Part shown: positions 24,345-38,800 of the stretch, one piece after another | Position numbering within the stretch: position 1 is the stretch's first letter | Layout: every line of letters starts with the position of its first letter | From: Piezodorus guildinii | Lineage: Eukaryota > Arthropoda > Insecta > Hemiptera > Pentatomidae | Direction: 5' to 3' | DNA: 64,000 bases | NCBI GenBank assembly: GCA_023052935.1 | Contig: CM041297.1 | Location: 3,152,280-3,216,279, forward strand | Position numbers and translations under genes: made by a program | Notes under the pieces: generated by a model | The model's input: the letters and a program-made list of their open reading frames with translations, nothing else | What the model was told of the DNA's origin: nothing | The model's database searches: none

Positions 24345-25279
24345 ACTGTTTACATAATCATAGATACTTGGGATTTTATGATGTACTCAGTAAAAATTTC
24401 CTACTTAATTAGATTCTAGCTAATTTTATTTTTTTTCAAGCATTGATAAATGTAGTCCGAAAACCTTCTCACAGTTTTTATATTCTATTCGACCACACGT
24501 TTAAAACATCATTTTTTTCCCAGATTAATTTCTATGATAATATGTTAAGCGACATCTTGCAAAATGATATGTATAAGAGTCATATGGCAGTTTTAACTAC
24601 GTTAGTTATTAATAAAACTAATAACGTTCAAATGCGGCATTCAATCTATAACTAAAAAAAATTGCACAGTATAGTACAACGTATAGTACTGTTTTATTTA
24701 ATTTTTTTGTAACTAAAACTCATCAGGGAGATAGTCCAAGTGGCAATCGAGAAAAATGATGAAATAGACTTAATTATTTATTGCCAACGTTTCAACAAAA
24801 ATGAGGCACGACTTCGTTTTCATTTTCAAGTCATTTTCTAAATGCGGTGCGAGATTAATCAAACCGATGGACTAACTTCCTTCTGAATTTCTTAATGATC
24901 AACTATTGATATTCGTTTAAGAACTAAAATTATTATTTACTTCAACAATTTCGTGAAATTCACTATCAGAGTGAAAATACTTAAATAAACAACGAAACTA
25001 TGTTCTCTATCTTAACCATTTAAAATTTGTGATGCTTAAAAATAAAAAAATACAGATAATTTCTAATGACTTATTGAAATAATTAAAAATTTGAAGTGAT
25101 AAAAAAAAAAAATTAATTTTATTATATTCTTGATGGCACAGGAAAACAAAAATAATCGTTCTTTCAATTTTAAACCAAACTAATCTTTCAATTCAACTAA
25201 TGTAAATATAAAAGAAGATTTACAGTTAAAATATAATGAAATAATAAAGCCTAATAAATCGATATAAAAATCATAATAA
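24345..25279. other. Intergenic, downstream of TRIM
   Basis: No gene seen. A degenerate TTATTGCCAACGTTTCAAC at about 24777 resembles family G interior sequence. Confidence 0.45.
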
Positions 25280-26076
25280 TTAAAATTATTTATTTTTAAA
25301 ATATTCTATCATGAAGTACTTTTTGCTTGATAAATTTATCAAAGGCAAAATGGATAATAAAATTAAGTAAAGAAATTTCATATAAATAATGTTTAAAAAA
25401 AAAAAAATGAATATCTTAAATGATACATATAGGAACAATCCAGAAAATAAGAACAATGCATAACAGAATGGACACAAAGGGGTTAATCATCAATTCAACA
25501 ATTATTCGCAAAAAAAAACAGAAAAAAAGTTAATTCAATCAAGAAAATACAAAAGCAAAAAAAATTCTTACTAACTTGTTGCTCAATCAACATATTTTGT
25601 CATGGGTGAGCAATTCGTAATTATCAGAGAAATTTTTCATTAAAATTAAATAAATTTAAGATAACAGAGAATCACAAAATATTACAACAGTTAAAGAACC
25701 TATGTGTACATATGACTAATATTCGAGGGACCTACAAAAACCATCTTCTTAAAAATATAACAACTATAAACTGTATTGATTAAAACATTTCTTCTAAATG
25801 TTTATAGTTACACTTCAAATCTTTGATAAATCAGTCACACTCTCTACATTAAAAGCGACCGCCACAGGCAGTTTTTTTGTGTTTGTTTTTAAGACATTAT
25901 TTTCTACTATCTGATGCAAAATTGTATATATAAGAAAAGATTATCCTCTCTCTCTCTCTCTCTCTTAGAAAGATCTTAAAACGTGCTTGATTCAAACAGA
26001 AGCATATTTAGATAAGGAAGTGATATAAACCTAACCTTATTATAAACGACAAAAACAACAAGATAACCTCAGAACT
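25280..26076 (-). other. Probable TRIM 3' UTR region
   Basis: Sequence downstream of the TRIM stop codon. It includes a (TC)n tract at about 25946-25967. The first AATAAA I find on the minus strand is near 25288, so the UTR could be up to about 790 nt. The true cleavage site cannot be read from sequence alone. Confidence 0.35.
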
Positions 26077-26315
26077 TCACCAGTAACAATACTTCTTGAG
26101 GGTGTCGTTGCCAAGGTCTACTACGATGACGTACTTGTCTTCTATGTCGACCAAACCCGAGGGTCTCTTGAGCTTGGACGAGTCGGAATCGATCGTTTCC
26201 AGGAGGTTCCCATCAGCGAGGGAGAAGACCTGTATGAAATTCTTACCTTTTTCAGTTCTCGAGCCAAGAATATGGCCCTGGGAATCCACTGTTATTCCAC
26301 CATAACGCCCTTTAC
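26077..26315 (-). CDS. TRIM gene terminal coding exon 11 (NHL blades 5-6, stop)
   Basis: 239 nt including TGA at 26079-26077, phase 1 in, acceptor TTCTAG. It encodes YGGITVDSQGHILGS, then the closing strand IVVDLGNDTLKKYCYW and stop. The last 30 coding bases and about 160 bases of 3' flank are also present as a 97%-like copy inside intron 10 at 27048-27237. Confidence 0.94.
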
Positions 26316-29300
26316 CTAGAAAATTAAAATGTTGTGAGCAATTAAAATAATTTTACAAAAATAATATTTATGAAAACCAAATGAAATGAATTATGAAAAT
26401 GATCATTAAAAACTCTGGTGCGGGCAACACTTTTACTTACTGTTAAAATCAATTTAAAAAAAAAAAAACCTTATATCACTACAACTTATGAAGGGTCTTG
26501 GGCTCAGTAAATATAGAGATTTGTACTGTTTCTAGGCCAACGGCAGTGCAATGAGTGCCTTAATCGCGCTCAGCCGCCAGATTTTTCCCCAATTAATTTG
26601 GGTGCCCAATTTAAAGAGGCTGGGTCTGCCCCAGAAGGGTCTCCATACCCTAGGGTCGCCCCCGACTGAATTAACAGAATAAATAATATTCTGCCATAGC
26701 CATGGTTCGAACCCAGGACCTAGAGCACAGTAGTCTAGTGCTCTATCCACTAGACCACACCGCTCCCCAAAATCAATTTAAGAAATATTAAATAAACTTT
26801 GTTGGGAAGAGGGGCGACTAACGCATTTTCTCACTTAATAGCTGATCAAAAATTAAATAAAACAAAAGCATGTCGTGCTTCCACAGGCTTGCTTTACCAA
26901 AATAAATATACAACATACAATTACATATTGTGGAACATAAAAATATAACATGAGGAAGATGGTCGGGGGTACAGTCATTAAATAGAAAAACACATTAAAA
27001 CAAGTGGTATTTTAATTATGTGTTAAATAGCATAATTATGTTAAATAGCAAAATTGTATATATAAGAAAAGATTATCCTCTCTATCTCTCTCTCTCTCTT
27101 AGAAAGATCTTAAAACATGCTTGATTCAGACAGAAGCATATTTAGATAAGGAAGTGATATAAACCTAACCTTATTATAAACGATAAAAACAAGATAACCT
27201 CAAAACTTTACCAGTAACAATACTTCTTGAGGGTGTCATACACACATAATTAAAATAGCACTTGTTTTTAATGTGTGTTTCTATTTAATGACCGCACTCC
27301 CAACCATCTTCCTCATCTAATTTATCAACGGTCAACAAAAACTCCATCATTAAAAATATAAAAATTTCAATTCTTAACAAACTTAAATTTTAAAGTTAAT
27401 TTAAATAAAATGTTTATTCAGTTTTGTTGAAAACATACGATTTAGGTTAAATAATATAGCAATATCAAATTTTCACGTATAATTAACAGTAATAATCGAA
27501 TGCCCTTTTTGGCAATTGACAGTACAACTTTGTATATAAGATAGTTTTTTTTTTTTTAAATATTTAGCTTTTCAACTGTATCTAATATATTTTTATCTAT
27601 AACAATCAGTTAGTTTTATCGGCTTTTTATCTCTCCATTAACCTTTACCATAACATGTATTACATAATTTTTTTTCTAAAATCTTAAGCTATCCAACGAT
27701 ATATTATACATTTATTTTACTGTTTTCATGTTCAAAAATACAAAATATGCATAAACAAATATTTTCCCACTTTTCTCCTTTAGTTGATTATCAAATTCGT
27801 TCAACTTGTATATTTAGCTGGGTTTTTTTCAATGGTAATAAGATGATATGGTCAATTACATAAAATATACAAAATTAAAGGTGATTTAGAGGAAGACATT
27901 TTAAAATATTGGCATTTAAGCACTGTCAGACCATTTTAATCAGAATGAATCCTACATGATATTAAATTCCATTAAATTTTACATCAATATAGTGTTTGAT
28001 CAAATTCATTAGAGCCGTTTTAGGTAAAATTGTAAAAAGGGCAAACTGCATGATATAAAGCAGAACTTTTTATGGTCAGTCAATTTGGATGAAAAAGTTG
28101 CTGTAACATCTTAAGTGTATAATTGCCTAAAATATGAGATTTCATTTTGTAAGACTTTTTGTATATGTGCTGGACTTACCACACACCTCTACAGAACTTG
28201 GTCATTTCGACTCAGGAGATCCTAAAATGGGTATTTTCAGTGACAAATCAAATTTGAAAATTTTTATGATCGCATAACTTTCCCTTACTATATATTCCAT
28301 ATATAGGTAATTGGAAGTAAACAATTTTCACCATGTCAAAAGAGCAATTTCCTACTTGATTTAACTTTAGAAGTTAAAAATCTGGTTCATGCAACAGGAC
28401 CTTTCTCTTTAATCCGTTGTTACAATAAGTTTAACAACTTTTTAATAAAGTTTAAATTGAAAAAAGGTTAAAGAATTACATTGAGTTTTCATAGAAAGGT
28501 ATTTCACTAAATAATCTATTAACTTATCATCCACAACAAATACCTTAGTTTTAACCACTTTTCACCAATGCCCATTGCCTCCTAAAAATATTTATGTATG
28601 AAAACATTTTTTCAAAAATCTTCAGTTTTCCCATGGTATATTATACATCTATGTCACAGTTCTTATGTTAAAAAAAAAACGAAGTTAACCTGAAAAATAT
28701 TTTTTCTTTTCTCATTTTGTTTGATATAAAAGTTGTTTAACTTATAGATTTTGCCATTTTATATCAATATAGTTAATTTTTTTGAATCTACAAAATTAAA
28801 GGTACTTTAGAGAAAGAAAATGAAAAAAATCGACATTCAAGCTCTCTCAGACTATTTTCATCAGAAAAAAACTTAAGTGATATTAAGGCCCATTAAATTT
28901 TTACATAGATAAAGCGAGTATAATAATAATAATAATAATAATTTCTTTACTTAATCTGGAACAAGTCCCTTTAGAATAATACAATATACAATAATGAGAG
29001 AATTACTGTCTTAGAGTAAGATTAAAAAAAAAGAAAGAAATATACAGTGAATAATAAGTAAAAAAAGAAAAAATAAGAGAAATGACAAAAATAAAAAATT
29101 TATAAACCAGTATATATCTTTGAAAACTAATGGCTGTAAAAATATTTGTAAAAAAATATAAGTGATGATTAAAGAATATAATAAATAAATAATTATCATA
29201 ACCTAGGCTAAATAATAAAATAAAATTCTTACTTAGTTAAAAAAACAACAAAAAGAAGAAATTAAGAAAAACTTCTTTAACTTTTTCTATTTACACATTG

Positions 29301-29852
29301 TCATGGAAACTGGATCAGTCAGGATTGTTTGGAAATTGAATGGACAGGAGGTAATGGAAGAGACAAGGTTTAAAAGTCAGAAGGGTAGTAGAATTACGGA
29401 TAGCAGAAGGAATAGAGTTCCATATGGAAGAGGATCGGATTATGAAATATCTGTCGAAAGCTGTGGTTCGATGGGGCGCAACATACAGATCAGAAGGCCG
29501 CATACGGGTGTTGCGGGAATGGATTGAGGATTTGAATAATAAGAGATCAGAGATGTATGATGGACGGCGGGATCGGATAACTTGATAGAGGAAGGAAGCC
29601 AGGAAGTATTTTTGATGGTAGGAAGGGTAAAGATATAAACAAAATCATTAGAGCCATTTTTGAGAAAAATCATAAAAAACTGCAAAAGATATGTTTTAAA
29701 ATGGCACTTCTGGTTTGCTGAATTCGTTAAAAAATTTGCTGTACCATCCAGGCTTACACACTTCTAAAATATCAAATTTTAGTTATATACAACTTATTGT
29801 TCTCAAGCTAGACTAACCACATAATACACACACAGACACAGACACAGACATA

Positions 29853-29890
<38 letters not shown>

Positions 29891-32800
29891 TACCATTTTG
29901 TGGGACTTGGTCGTTGCTACTTTCACTTACTTATTATGAAAGTTCTGAACATACAACAAGTTGAAGAAATTTGATAATTAACTAAAGGAGAAAAGAGCAA
30001 AAATATTTTTTAATGCAATTTTTGTGTTTTTGAACATGAAAACAGTAATATATACCATTGGAAAGCTTAAGATTTTAGAAAAAATATTATCTTATACATA
30101 AGCTTGTAAAAGTTAATAAAGAGTGATGAAAAGCCGATAAAACTAACTTATTGTTTTAGATAATAATATTTATTTTATTACAAAACAAAAAAATTTGACA
30201 TAAAATTTAATTTGCCATCTGCATTTCTTTTGCAATAAGCAAATTTGTGGACTGCTGAAGCAGCGGCTCATCACAGCAGAGTTCGTTAAGTGATCAGCAT
30301 ATCTCTTGGCCACCGCCTGCGTAGTCGTCGGGGTGGGCTGTAAGGATTCGTAGAGCATTTTAATGTTTCTGTAAGAGGGTTGGTGTTGTATGTTAGTCTT
30401 TGGTGGAAGTTATTGTATTGTTCTGTAGCAGTGGCTGAAATTGTCGGAATGTTTAAGTCGTTATGTATAACGTCATTTGTTACGTAGAACGGTGCGTCCA
30501 CTATTTTGCGCAACACTTTCGACTGAAAAGACTGTATTCTTTGGATACTTGATGGTTTAGCAGAGCCCCACAGTTCTATCCCGTATGTCCAGATTGGTTT
30601 TAGCAAAACTTTGTAAAGAGTTAGTTTGTTGGTTAATGATAATTTAGAGCATCTGTCAAGTAATCTAGATAAAAGACCATATCGTCTGTTGAGTTCTTTG
30701 CGTTTTTGTCGAATGTGGGTCCTCCAGGTCAGTCTTTTGTCCAAGTGAATACCTAAATATCGAATTTCGTCGGAAGTCGGAATAGGAATATTATTAAAGT
30801 TAATGGGAGGAGAAGGTTTATGGTTCAGGGTGAACACTACATGAGCACTCTTGGACTTATTCATCTTTATTTTCCACCTAGAAGCCCAAGCATAAATTTC
30901 ATCATGGTGGTTTTGGACGGATATTGCCGCTTGTAAAGGATCCTTATCTGAACAAAGAACAGCTGTATCATCAGCAAAAGTAGCCAAAAGAGTCCCATTG
31001 TGCTGGGAAAGATCTGACATGTAAATGTTAAACAATATTGGTCCTAAAACACTGCCCTGAGGTACACCTGCCTTAATTTGCTGAATGTCTGAGAGTTCGG
31101 TCCCCACTTTCACAGAAAAATGTCTATCCGAAAGGTATGAAAGGAATATTAAATAGAACGTAGGTGGAAGTAAAATTTTCAGTTTGCAAAGCAATCCTTC
31201 GTGCCAAACCTTGTCGAAAGCCTAACTAATGTCAAGGAAAACACCTGGACAATATTTTTTTGACTCCAGTGAATTTGAAATGAAATCAACTAAACGATGA
31301 GATTGTTGTATAGTGGAATGATGTTTTTTAAAGCCGAACTGATGATCGGGTATAAACTTTAATATTTCAAGAGAATCTAAACGGTGAAGAAGTATTTTTT
31401 CGAATAATTTTGAGAATGAAGGAAGAAGGCTGATCGGGCGATAGGAATTTAAACAGTCTGAGGACTTATTTGGTTTTAGCACCATGATAACTTCTGAATA
31501 TTTCCACAAGACTGGAAAATACGTGATTTTGAAAATGGAATTATAAATATTGGTTAAAAAAAGGATTGCTTTCCATGGTAAATTTTTAATAATGAAATTC
31601 GTAATTAAGTCAAACCCTGGAGCTTTATTGTTCGGCAAGCACTTAATAATATCACGAACTTCGTACGGGTGAATTGCTTTTGGAGGTAATGTCATTGGTA
31701 AGGGCACGTTAAGGTGGGATTGAACAAGAGTTGTGCATAGTCTGTCATTAATATCATCATGAGTTTTAAAAATCCCACTGAGATGGTTAGCAAACAATTG
31801 AGCTTTTTGTGCGTCTGATTTTGCCTAAGAACCATCAGGAAATCGAAGCGGATGAGAAACTTCGTGATTTTGGAGTATCCGTTTGGTCAAATTCCATAAT
31901 GGTTTCTCACCAGTCGATGAACGTTTCAAGAAGTTATTAAAGTTTTCAGTTTTTGAACGTCTTATTTCATCTTTAAGCTGACGTGTTAGTTTATTAAAAT
32001 TATGTCTGTCCGATGGGTAACGAGTCTGTTGCCATAATTTTCTAGCTTTTCTTTTCAGGATAACAAGGTGACGAACACCTGGAGGGAGATAATTTTGTTG
32101 GTGTCTGTCTATCGTTTTATTGGGCAGGTTAGAATCCCAGGCGGACTTTGAATGGTTCGCGTTAGGTGATATACTGCATCGTCTAAATCATCTGGTGTCC
32201 GTATATCAGTATTAAGCGACAATGAATTTTCAATGCATAATCTAAAATTACACCAATCAATTTTTCCAGGCGTTAATGTTGGTCGCGGAGTTTTAATTAG
32301 CGGTTTAGAATCTATAGTTAAAATAAGGGGGGAGTGATCAGAAGATAAGTCAGTCAGGTCAGTGATGTTACAGTGGTGCAAATTAAATCCCTTAGTGATG
32401 AAGAAATCCAAGATGTCAGGCACCCTATTAACATCCGTAAAGGCCAATATGTCGGTGAGGGCTGAGATAGAAATTTACATCGCTTAGCAAGAATTGCATT
32501 GTGTAGGGCTCTGCCCCTGGTGTTTGTCATCCTGCTACCCCATACCTGGTTCTTGGCATTATAATCCCCACCACATAAAAATCTGTTACCCAAAGAATGT
32601 AACAAGTGCTCAAACGTTTGAATAGACAAATTTCCACGAGGGGGACAATATAGAGCTGCAATATTCAAATTGAAATTGAGTACATCAACCATTATTGATG
32701 TACACTGAAAATCCTCGAAGCCCTCAGAAACATTAAAGTGGTGACTGATTGAACTCTTAATAAGAATGAGGGTGCCTCCCTTGGCTGTATTTGAAAGATG

Positions 32801-35800
32801 GTCAGTCCTGTAGGTAATATAAGAAGGTAAATGAAACGGTTTACATTTTGTCAAGTGAGTCTCAGTTAGTAGAGCCACGTCTATGTCATTGTCGCTAAGA
32901 AAAATTTCGAGTTCGTTCTTACGGGATAGGACACCGTTGGCATTCCAAAGAATTACTTTCAGTCCTCTCATTTTATAAGCGTCGGAAGGGCATGCTGCAG
33001 CAGCGATGTAAGTTTCACTCATTTCTATCTCTAACAGTAATTGAAAATTCTTTAATATTTTTACAACGGAGGTGTAAAGTAAAAGTGGTGTGTTGCCCGC
33101 ACCAGATTTTTTATTCATGTAATGTCACTTTTATGCTGCATAGGCTAATCAGACGATTCTACAATGGGAGTCCTAAATTTCTGCTATCCAGATTTTATTA
33201 GGATAAGGAACTTTAACAAGTACCTGACATCGCACAGGCTTTGGACCACCATTTTATGTCCCCTCCATAGGACAGCATCATCAAGGATTTTTAATTCCTA
33301 ATAAAAAATCCTAGCGTCACCTGCCAGGTTTGAACCCATAACATTGGGCATAGAAGGATGTTATGCTAGCTACTACAGCACAGGTGACCCCATGGAACTT
33401 GGTCATTTGGACTCAGAGGACCCTAAAATTTGTATTTCTGGTGAAAACTTGAATTTAAAAATGTTCACAATACCTTTCCGGACTATATAAGCAAAAGTAA
33501 TAAATAAATAATAACAAAAAATATATAAAATTTACCTTTGCCTTGAGGGTATATCTCTTGTAAGAAGTCCCCTTTTGCAGAAAATACCTGAATTCTCGAA
33601 TCAGCTACTACAATTTCACCTTCTGGGCCGACGGTTACGCCTGATATCAGATTGAAGCACCCTTTGGAACTACCTTTCTTACCAACCTACAGGGAAAATA
33701 TGAAATGATATTTTTTATTGAAATCAATATATATAAATTATTGAACATACGTTGACTGTTGAAAATAATAAACCAAAGTATATCTTACCTCAAACAAGAA
33801 CTTTCCTTCAGTATCAAAAACAAACACACACGAAGGGCCGTTATCTGCGACCAGTATGTGGCCGTAAGTCGAGTCCACGGCAATGTCTATCGGCTCTTGA
33901 AATCCGCAGTGGGTAAAACTTGATAAAGATTCTCCTTCCAATGACATCCTGAAAAAAGTAAATCATTTTCTGATTTATAAAAGCACTAGCTGTACCCTGC
34001 AGCTTTGCACGCGACTATTTCATTTTTTTTACTTTCACTTACTATATATAGTAAGGAAAGTATTGCGATCGTGAAAATTTTCGAATTCCAGTTTTCAACG
34101 GAAATACACGTTTTAGGGTCCCCTGAGTCCAAATAACCAAGTCCCGCAAAAAGGTCTGTGTGTGTGTGTGTCTGTGGTAACTCCCGGGCGGAAACGGTAA
34201 GTCCTATGAAACTGAAATTTCATATTTAAGACAACTATACGCCCGAGACGTGACAAAACTTTTTTCATCAAAATGAGCTTACCAGAAGAGGCACTTTATA
34301 CCATGCATTTTGCACCTTTTTTCGATTTTCTCAAAAACGGTTCCGACGATTTTGATTAAACTCGCTATATCGATGTAAAATTAAATGGGCTTTAATATCA
34401 TGTAGGTTTTATTTGGATAAAAATGGTCTGACAGGGCTTAAATGCCGATATTTTAAATTTTCTTCCTCTAAAGTACCTTTAATTTTTTAGATTCAATAAT
34501 AATAACTAGATTATCTTGTTAGCGCTGATGAAAAACAGGTAAATATATAAATTGAATAAATTCGATACCCAACTAAAGGAGAAAACAGAAAAAATATTAT
34601 TTTAATGCAATTTTTCGTTTTTAAACATAAGAGCAGTAATATACATGAATGTGATATACCGTTGGAAAGCTAAAGATTTTAGAAAAAATATCATCTCATA
34701 CACAAGCTTTTAGAAGTTAATGGAGAGTGATGAAAAGAAGATAAATCTAACTGATTATTTAAGATAATAATATAATAGATTTTTTAATAAAACACATGTT
34801 TCTATATAAATTCAATTTGATTAATTCCTTAATAATCTCACGTATTTTTATCTCTAACTCTATTTGAAAATTCTTTCATTGATTTTAAAAATGGAGGTAA
34901 GTGAAAGTCGTGTGTTGCCCGCACCAGATTTTTTTTAATTGCAGCGAATAAAGAAAATTTGTTATAATAACTATGTTGGATGAGGTTAAACAATAGAAAT
35001 ATACCTGAGATAGCAGTGAGTTAAACTTTTAACTATGTCTATGTATGAAAAATAAAAGATGATTGTTGATTGTGAGATATTAATTTTATTCAGTTTAATC
35101 TTCAATAACATGCCAGTAGCAAGTAGCCAATCCTTGATTATCTAATACTGACATTTTTTATTTAAAACATAATCATTCAATAAATACTATTGTAACATAA
35201 ATGCGTATTTTCTCCCCTCGGGGGTGTACCCTTCCAACTGAATAAAGTTACATCTTTTTTAGGATTCAGAACTAAGTTCTATTATGTTCTTAAAATTTAA
35301 ACGTATTTCCGTCTAATGATCATTTTAAAAAACCAACAACAAACATATGAATACAATAGAAACCTACACACGAAACTCGTATATAAAATGAAATATGCTT
35401 GAATATATTTGTTATAAGTATTTTAGTATCTTTGTTAATACTGATTAGATTAAGACGATTTTACTTCCAGGTAGTTGGAAATTCGATTATCCTTCAAATA
35501 AGTAGTAATAATTTTTCAGGAGATGTATAGTTTTTGAGTTATTCAAAAACCAATTTCGTCTTAGAAGAGGAATTTTTCCAAACCCAGCCTTATTGCACAC
35601 CTAGATGGCATGACGAACCTACAGGAAAAATTTCAGCTACACAACCCTAGTCATTTTTGAGATACTGGGATGACCAGAAAATTTATTGAAATGACACTTT
35701 GTTTTCATAAATATTTTTCATAGAATATTTGATCATGGATTATTTGTAAGACAAAAGTGAAATTCTAGTAGAGCTGGAAAGTATTTTACAACTTCTAATC

Positions 35801-38800
35801 TCAGACAGTGATTAAACAAGCTTATACTTACAATAGAAGCAGAGGAGGAAAAAGGTGTGATTATTTTTATTAATAATATCAAATATTACTGTTTACATAA
35901 TCTTATTATATTAATATTATTATAAGTAAAAAATTAAATATTAAATGATAAAGTTACATCTAAACATACATAAATGGTGTGGGCAACACACGAATTTCAC
36001 TTACATGGGCTGTTAAAATAAATTTAAGAACTTAACTTAACTTTCAAGAATTAAACTTGAAATTGAAAAAAGTTAATTATGATAATTTAAATAAAAAGTT
36101 TGTCCGGCATATAGTTTAGGTTTAATAACATAACTATATTAAATTGTTAAGTATAATAATCCGTAATAAGTTTATGCCCTAATCTTCACTTTACATTACG
36201 TTTTACAACTTTCTGTATAAGATAATATTTTTTCTGAAATCTTTCTCTTTCCAACTGTATATTATATGTCTATATTACTGTTCTTATAAAAAAAACAAAA
36301 ATTACAATACATACAAAAATATTTTTGCTCTATTATCTTTTAGTTGGTCATCAAATTCGTTCCAATTGAATATTTAGCCGTTCTATATCAATACTAATAA
36401 GATGATATGGTCAATATTTTTGAATTTACCAAGTTAAAGGTACTTTAGAAGAAGAAAATACAAAAAATCGCCATTTAAGCCCTCATAGAGTATTTCAAGC
36501 AGAATGAAACCTATATGGTATGGCCTATTGAATTTCACATCTGTAATAGCGAGTTTAATCAAAATTGAGACGTTGATTTCCAAAAGGTACTATATCCACT
36601 TTAGAGAATTTTACAGGAAACGCAAAAATCTGTCATTTATTTATTATTGGCCTAATTTACGTGACTCTTTTTTTATTAAAATCAAAAGTTGATTTATAAA
36701 GGTGTTACCAACTCATTTTTCCAAATTATTGCACTTTTCCGATTACTTTTAAACAATATAATATGGATTTAGTACTTTTTGGAACGAAACATGGATATAG
36801 TACTTTTTGGAACGAATTAAAAGGGATATAGTACTTTTTGGAAGAATATAACGCGAGATAAGTTGGTAACAGTCACTATAACCTTCCTGATCCAACATTG
36901 CCGATAACTAACGTCTTTATATCGTTAATTACTAAGTTATGTATATTTCCTTATTCTCCCTCTGAGAAATATCTTTCTTTGTTGGTTAATTACATTGATT
37001 ATCTTTTCTTCATAAAGAAAGTGAATATTCAAAGGACAATATATCTATTTATGGCACTATAATAAGAAAGTATGTAATTATGAAGTTTGTTTTGAACTTG
37101 TATTTACTATTTGTGTGAATTTAGCAAATTTAATTATATTATTAACGACGTGTATACAATATTTAACCATAGATACTGATAAATAATAACTTTTGAGCTT
37201 TTATTTTACATAAAAAAATCGACTACTAAGTTAGATTATGCACGGATTTTCTTCACATATTTAGCAAGTTCGTGGATTGCTAATTCCAACTATTTGCTGC
37301 ATAAAATACCATTATTCTATTAAAATGTGAGTTTCTGAAAAATTTTAAACCAAATTTATGTTGCTGCAAGAAGAAATACTATGAAAAAACTTAATTTAAT
37401 TGACAACCTAAAAGAACCAAAGCGACGCAACTAAGTTGTTTCAAATAGCCTAAAAACTGATTATTAGGTTAAAACCAGTGATCAAAATAATAGGGGTGAT
37501 TCAAGACGTGCTAAATGAACCAATAAAAATGCATAGAATGATGAAAACAATAAATTAATGGTGATATATTACGTGGTTAGGTGCTTCTGCTGTTTAGTAG
37601 GAAATATAGTACCTTTTGGAAGGAAATGAAATGAAAGGTTATATCTGTTTACAGAGGATATAGTATGTTCCTTTTGGAATGAAATAAAATGTGGATTTAG
37701 TACCTTTTGGGATGAAATGAAATTTTTAAAGACTTTTTTAAAGGATTTTTATGTTTCTTGGATAAAATTTGATGACGGATTTAGATAAAACCAAACCATT
37801 AGAATACAAATATGTGAAAATATCAACTTTGAAAAAAATGTCCTTTAGTACCTTTTGGAAATCAACGTCTCAATTGTTAGAATCCTTTTAGAAAAAATAA
37901 AGTAGCTCTTTTGATCAGTCAATTTTGAAGAAGTTGTAACATCTCAAGCATGTACGCTTCCAAAATATGGAATTTCAGTTTTATACAATTTATTCTTTTT
38001 AAGCTAGACACATAACATATACACGCACCTTTTTTCAGGACTTGGCCATTTGGACTTAGGAGACCCTAAAACGAGTATTTACAGCGAAACTCGAATTCAA
38101 ACATTTTCATAATCGCAATACTTTCCACTATCACTTATATAATTGTTGTGATATAAGTGAATATTGACAGCAGTGAAGAAAATATTAGCCAATGCCTGGG
38201 CACAAAGCGGGATGGTGTAACCTCACACTTCTACTTCACTTCTGGGAATAAAACCATGAGTCCGACTTTGATCTTGTGATCGCCCTTAGGAGACACAAGA
38301 TCAGTTTTATACTGTGAGTCGGTGGATGTCAAGAAGGAATAAGAAGTGCTACTACCTCATGACATGCATGGAGAGACCAAACTAATAGGAAAACATCAAA
38401 ACTTTTTTGGATCTAATATTGGACATTACAATCTTAATACTTTATTTAGTAATGTGTATTAATTATTTTTATTTTATTTTGAAATTAAAGCTAAATAAAT
38501 GCTCCTTGACCAAAATATTTTTGGGTTGGCTTTGAATCCCTTTAACCTTGATTCATTAATATATTTTTATTTTAAGATTATTATATTAATATTTTAATAA
38601 TATTTCATACAGAGGCAAGCGTCAAAGTGTCAAAATGAATCATAATATTAAATTTAACACTATTTATAATAATAAATTATTTAAATTATACTGAAATTAG
38701 AGGTATTATATATTCATTTATAATACCTCTATAATTTCAGTATAATTTAAATTGATTAGGCTGGTTGTAATATACAGCAGTGAGGCGTGGACCCTTACTA

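Larger units (their letters stand above)
35972..38150 (-). repeat. Family A repeat split by TIR element E
   Basis: 35972-36562 and 37876-38150 are the halves. In TRIM intron 8. Confidence 0.75.

Noticed and set aside
26458..26768. tRNA genes suggested by good A and B boxes here and at 39900, 42800, 33350, 53850 and 13350
   Set aside because: The boxes recur with the same non-tRNA body and target duplications, and acceptor stems do not close. They are SINE heads.
27048..27237. Alternative TRIM last exon
   Set aside because: The captured fragment carries only nine codons, no splice acceptor, and lies inside a TIR element.
36504..36692. A 62-codon frame present identically at 44023-44211
   Set aside because: Identity comes from the 517-bp DNA duplication across two transposon pieces, not from protein conservation.
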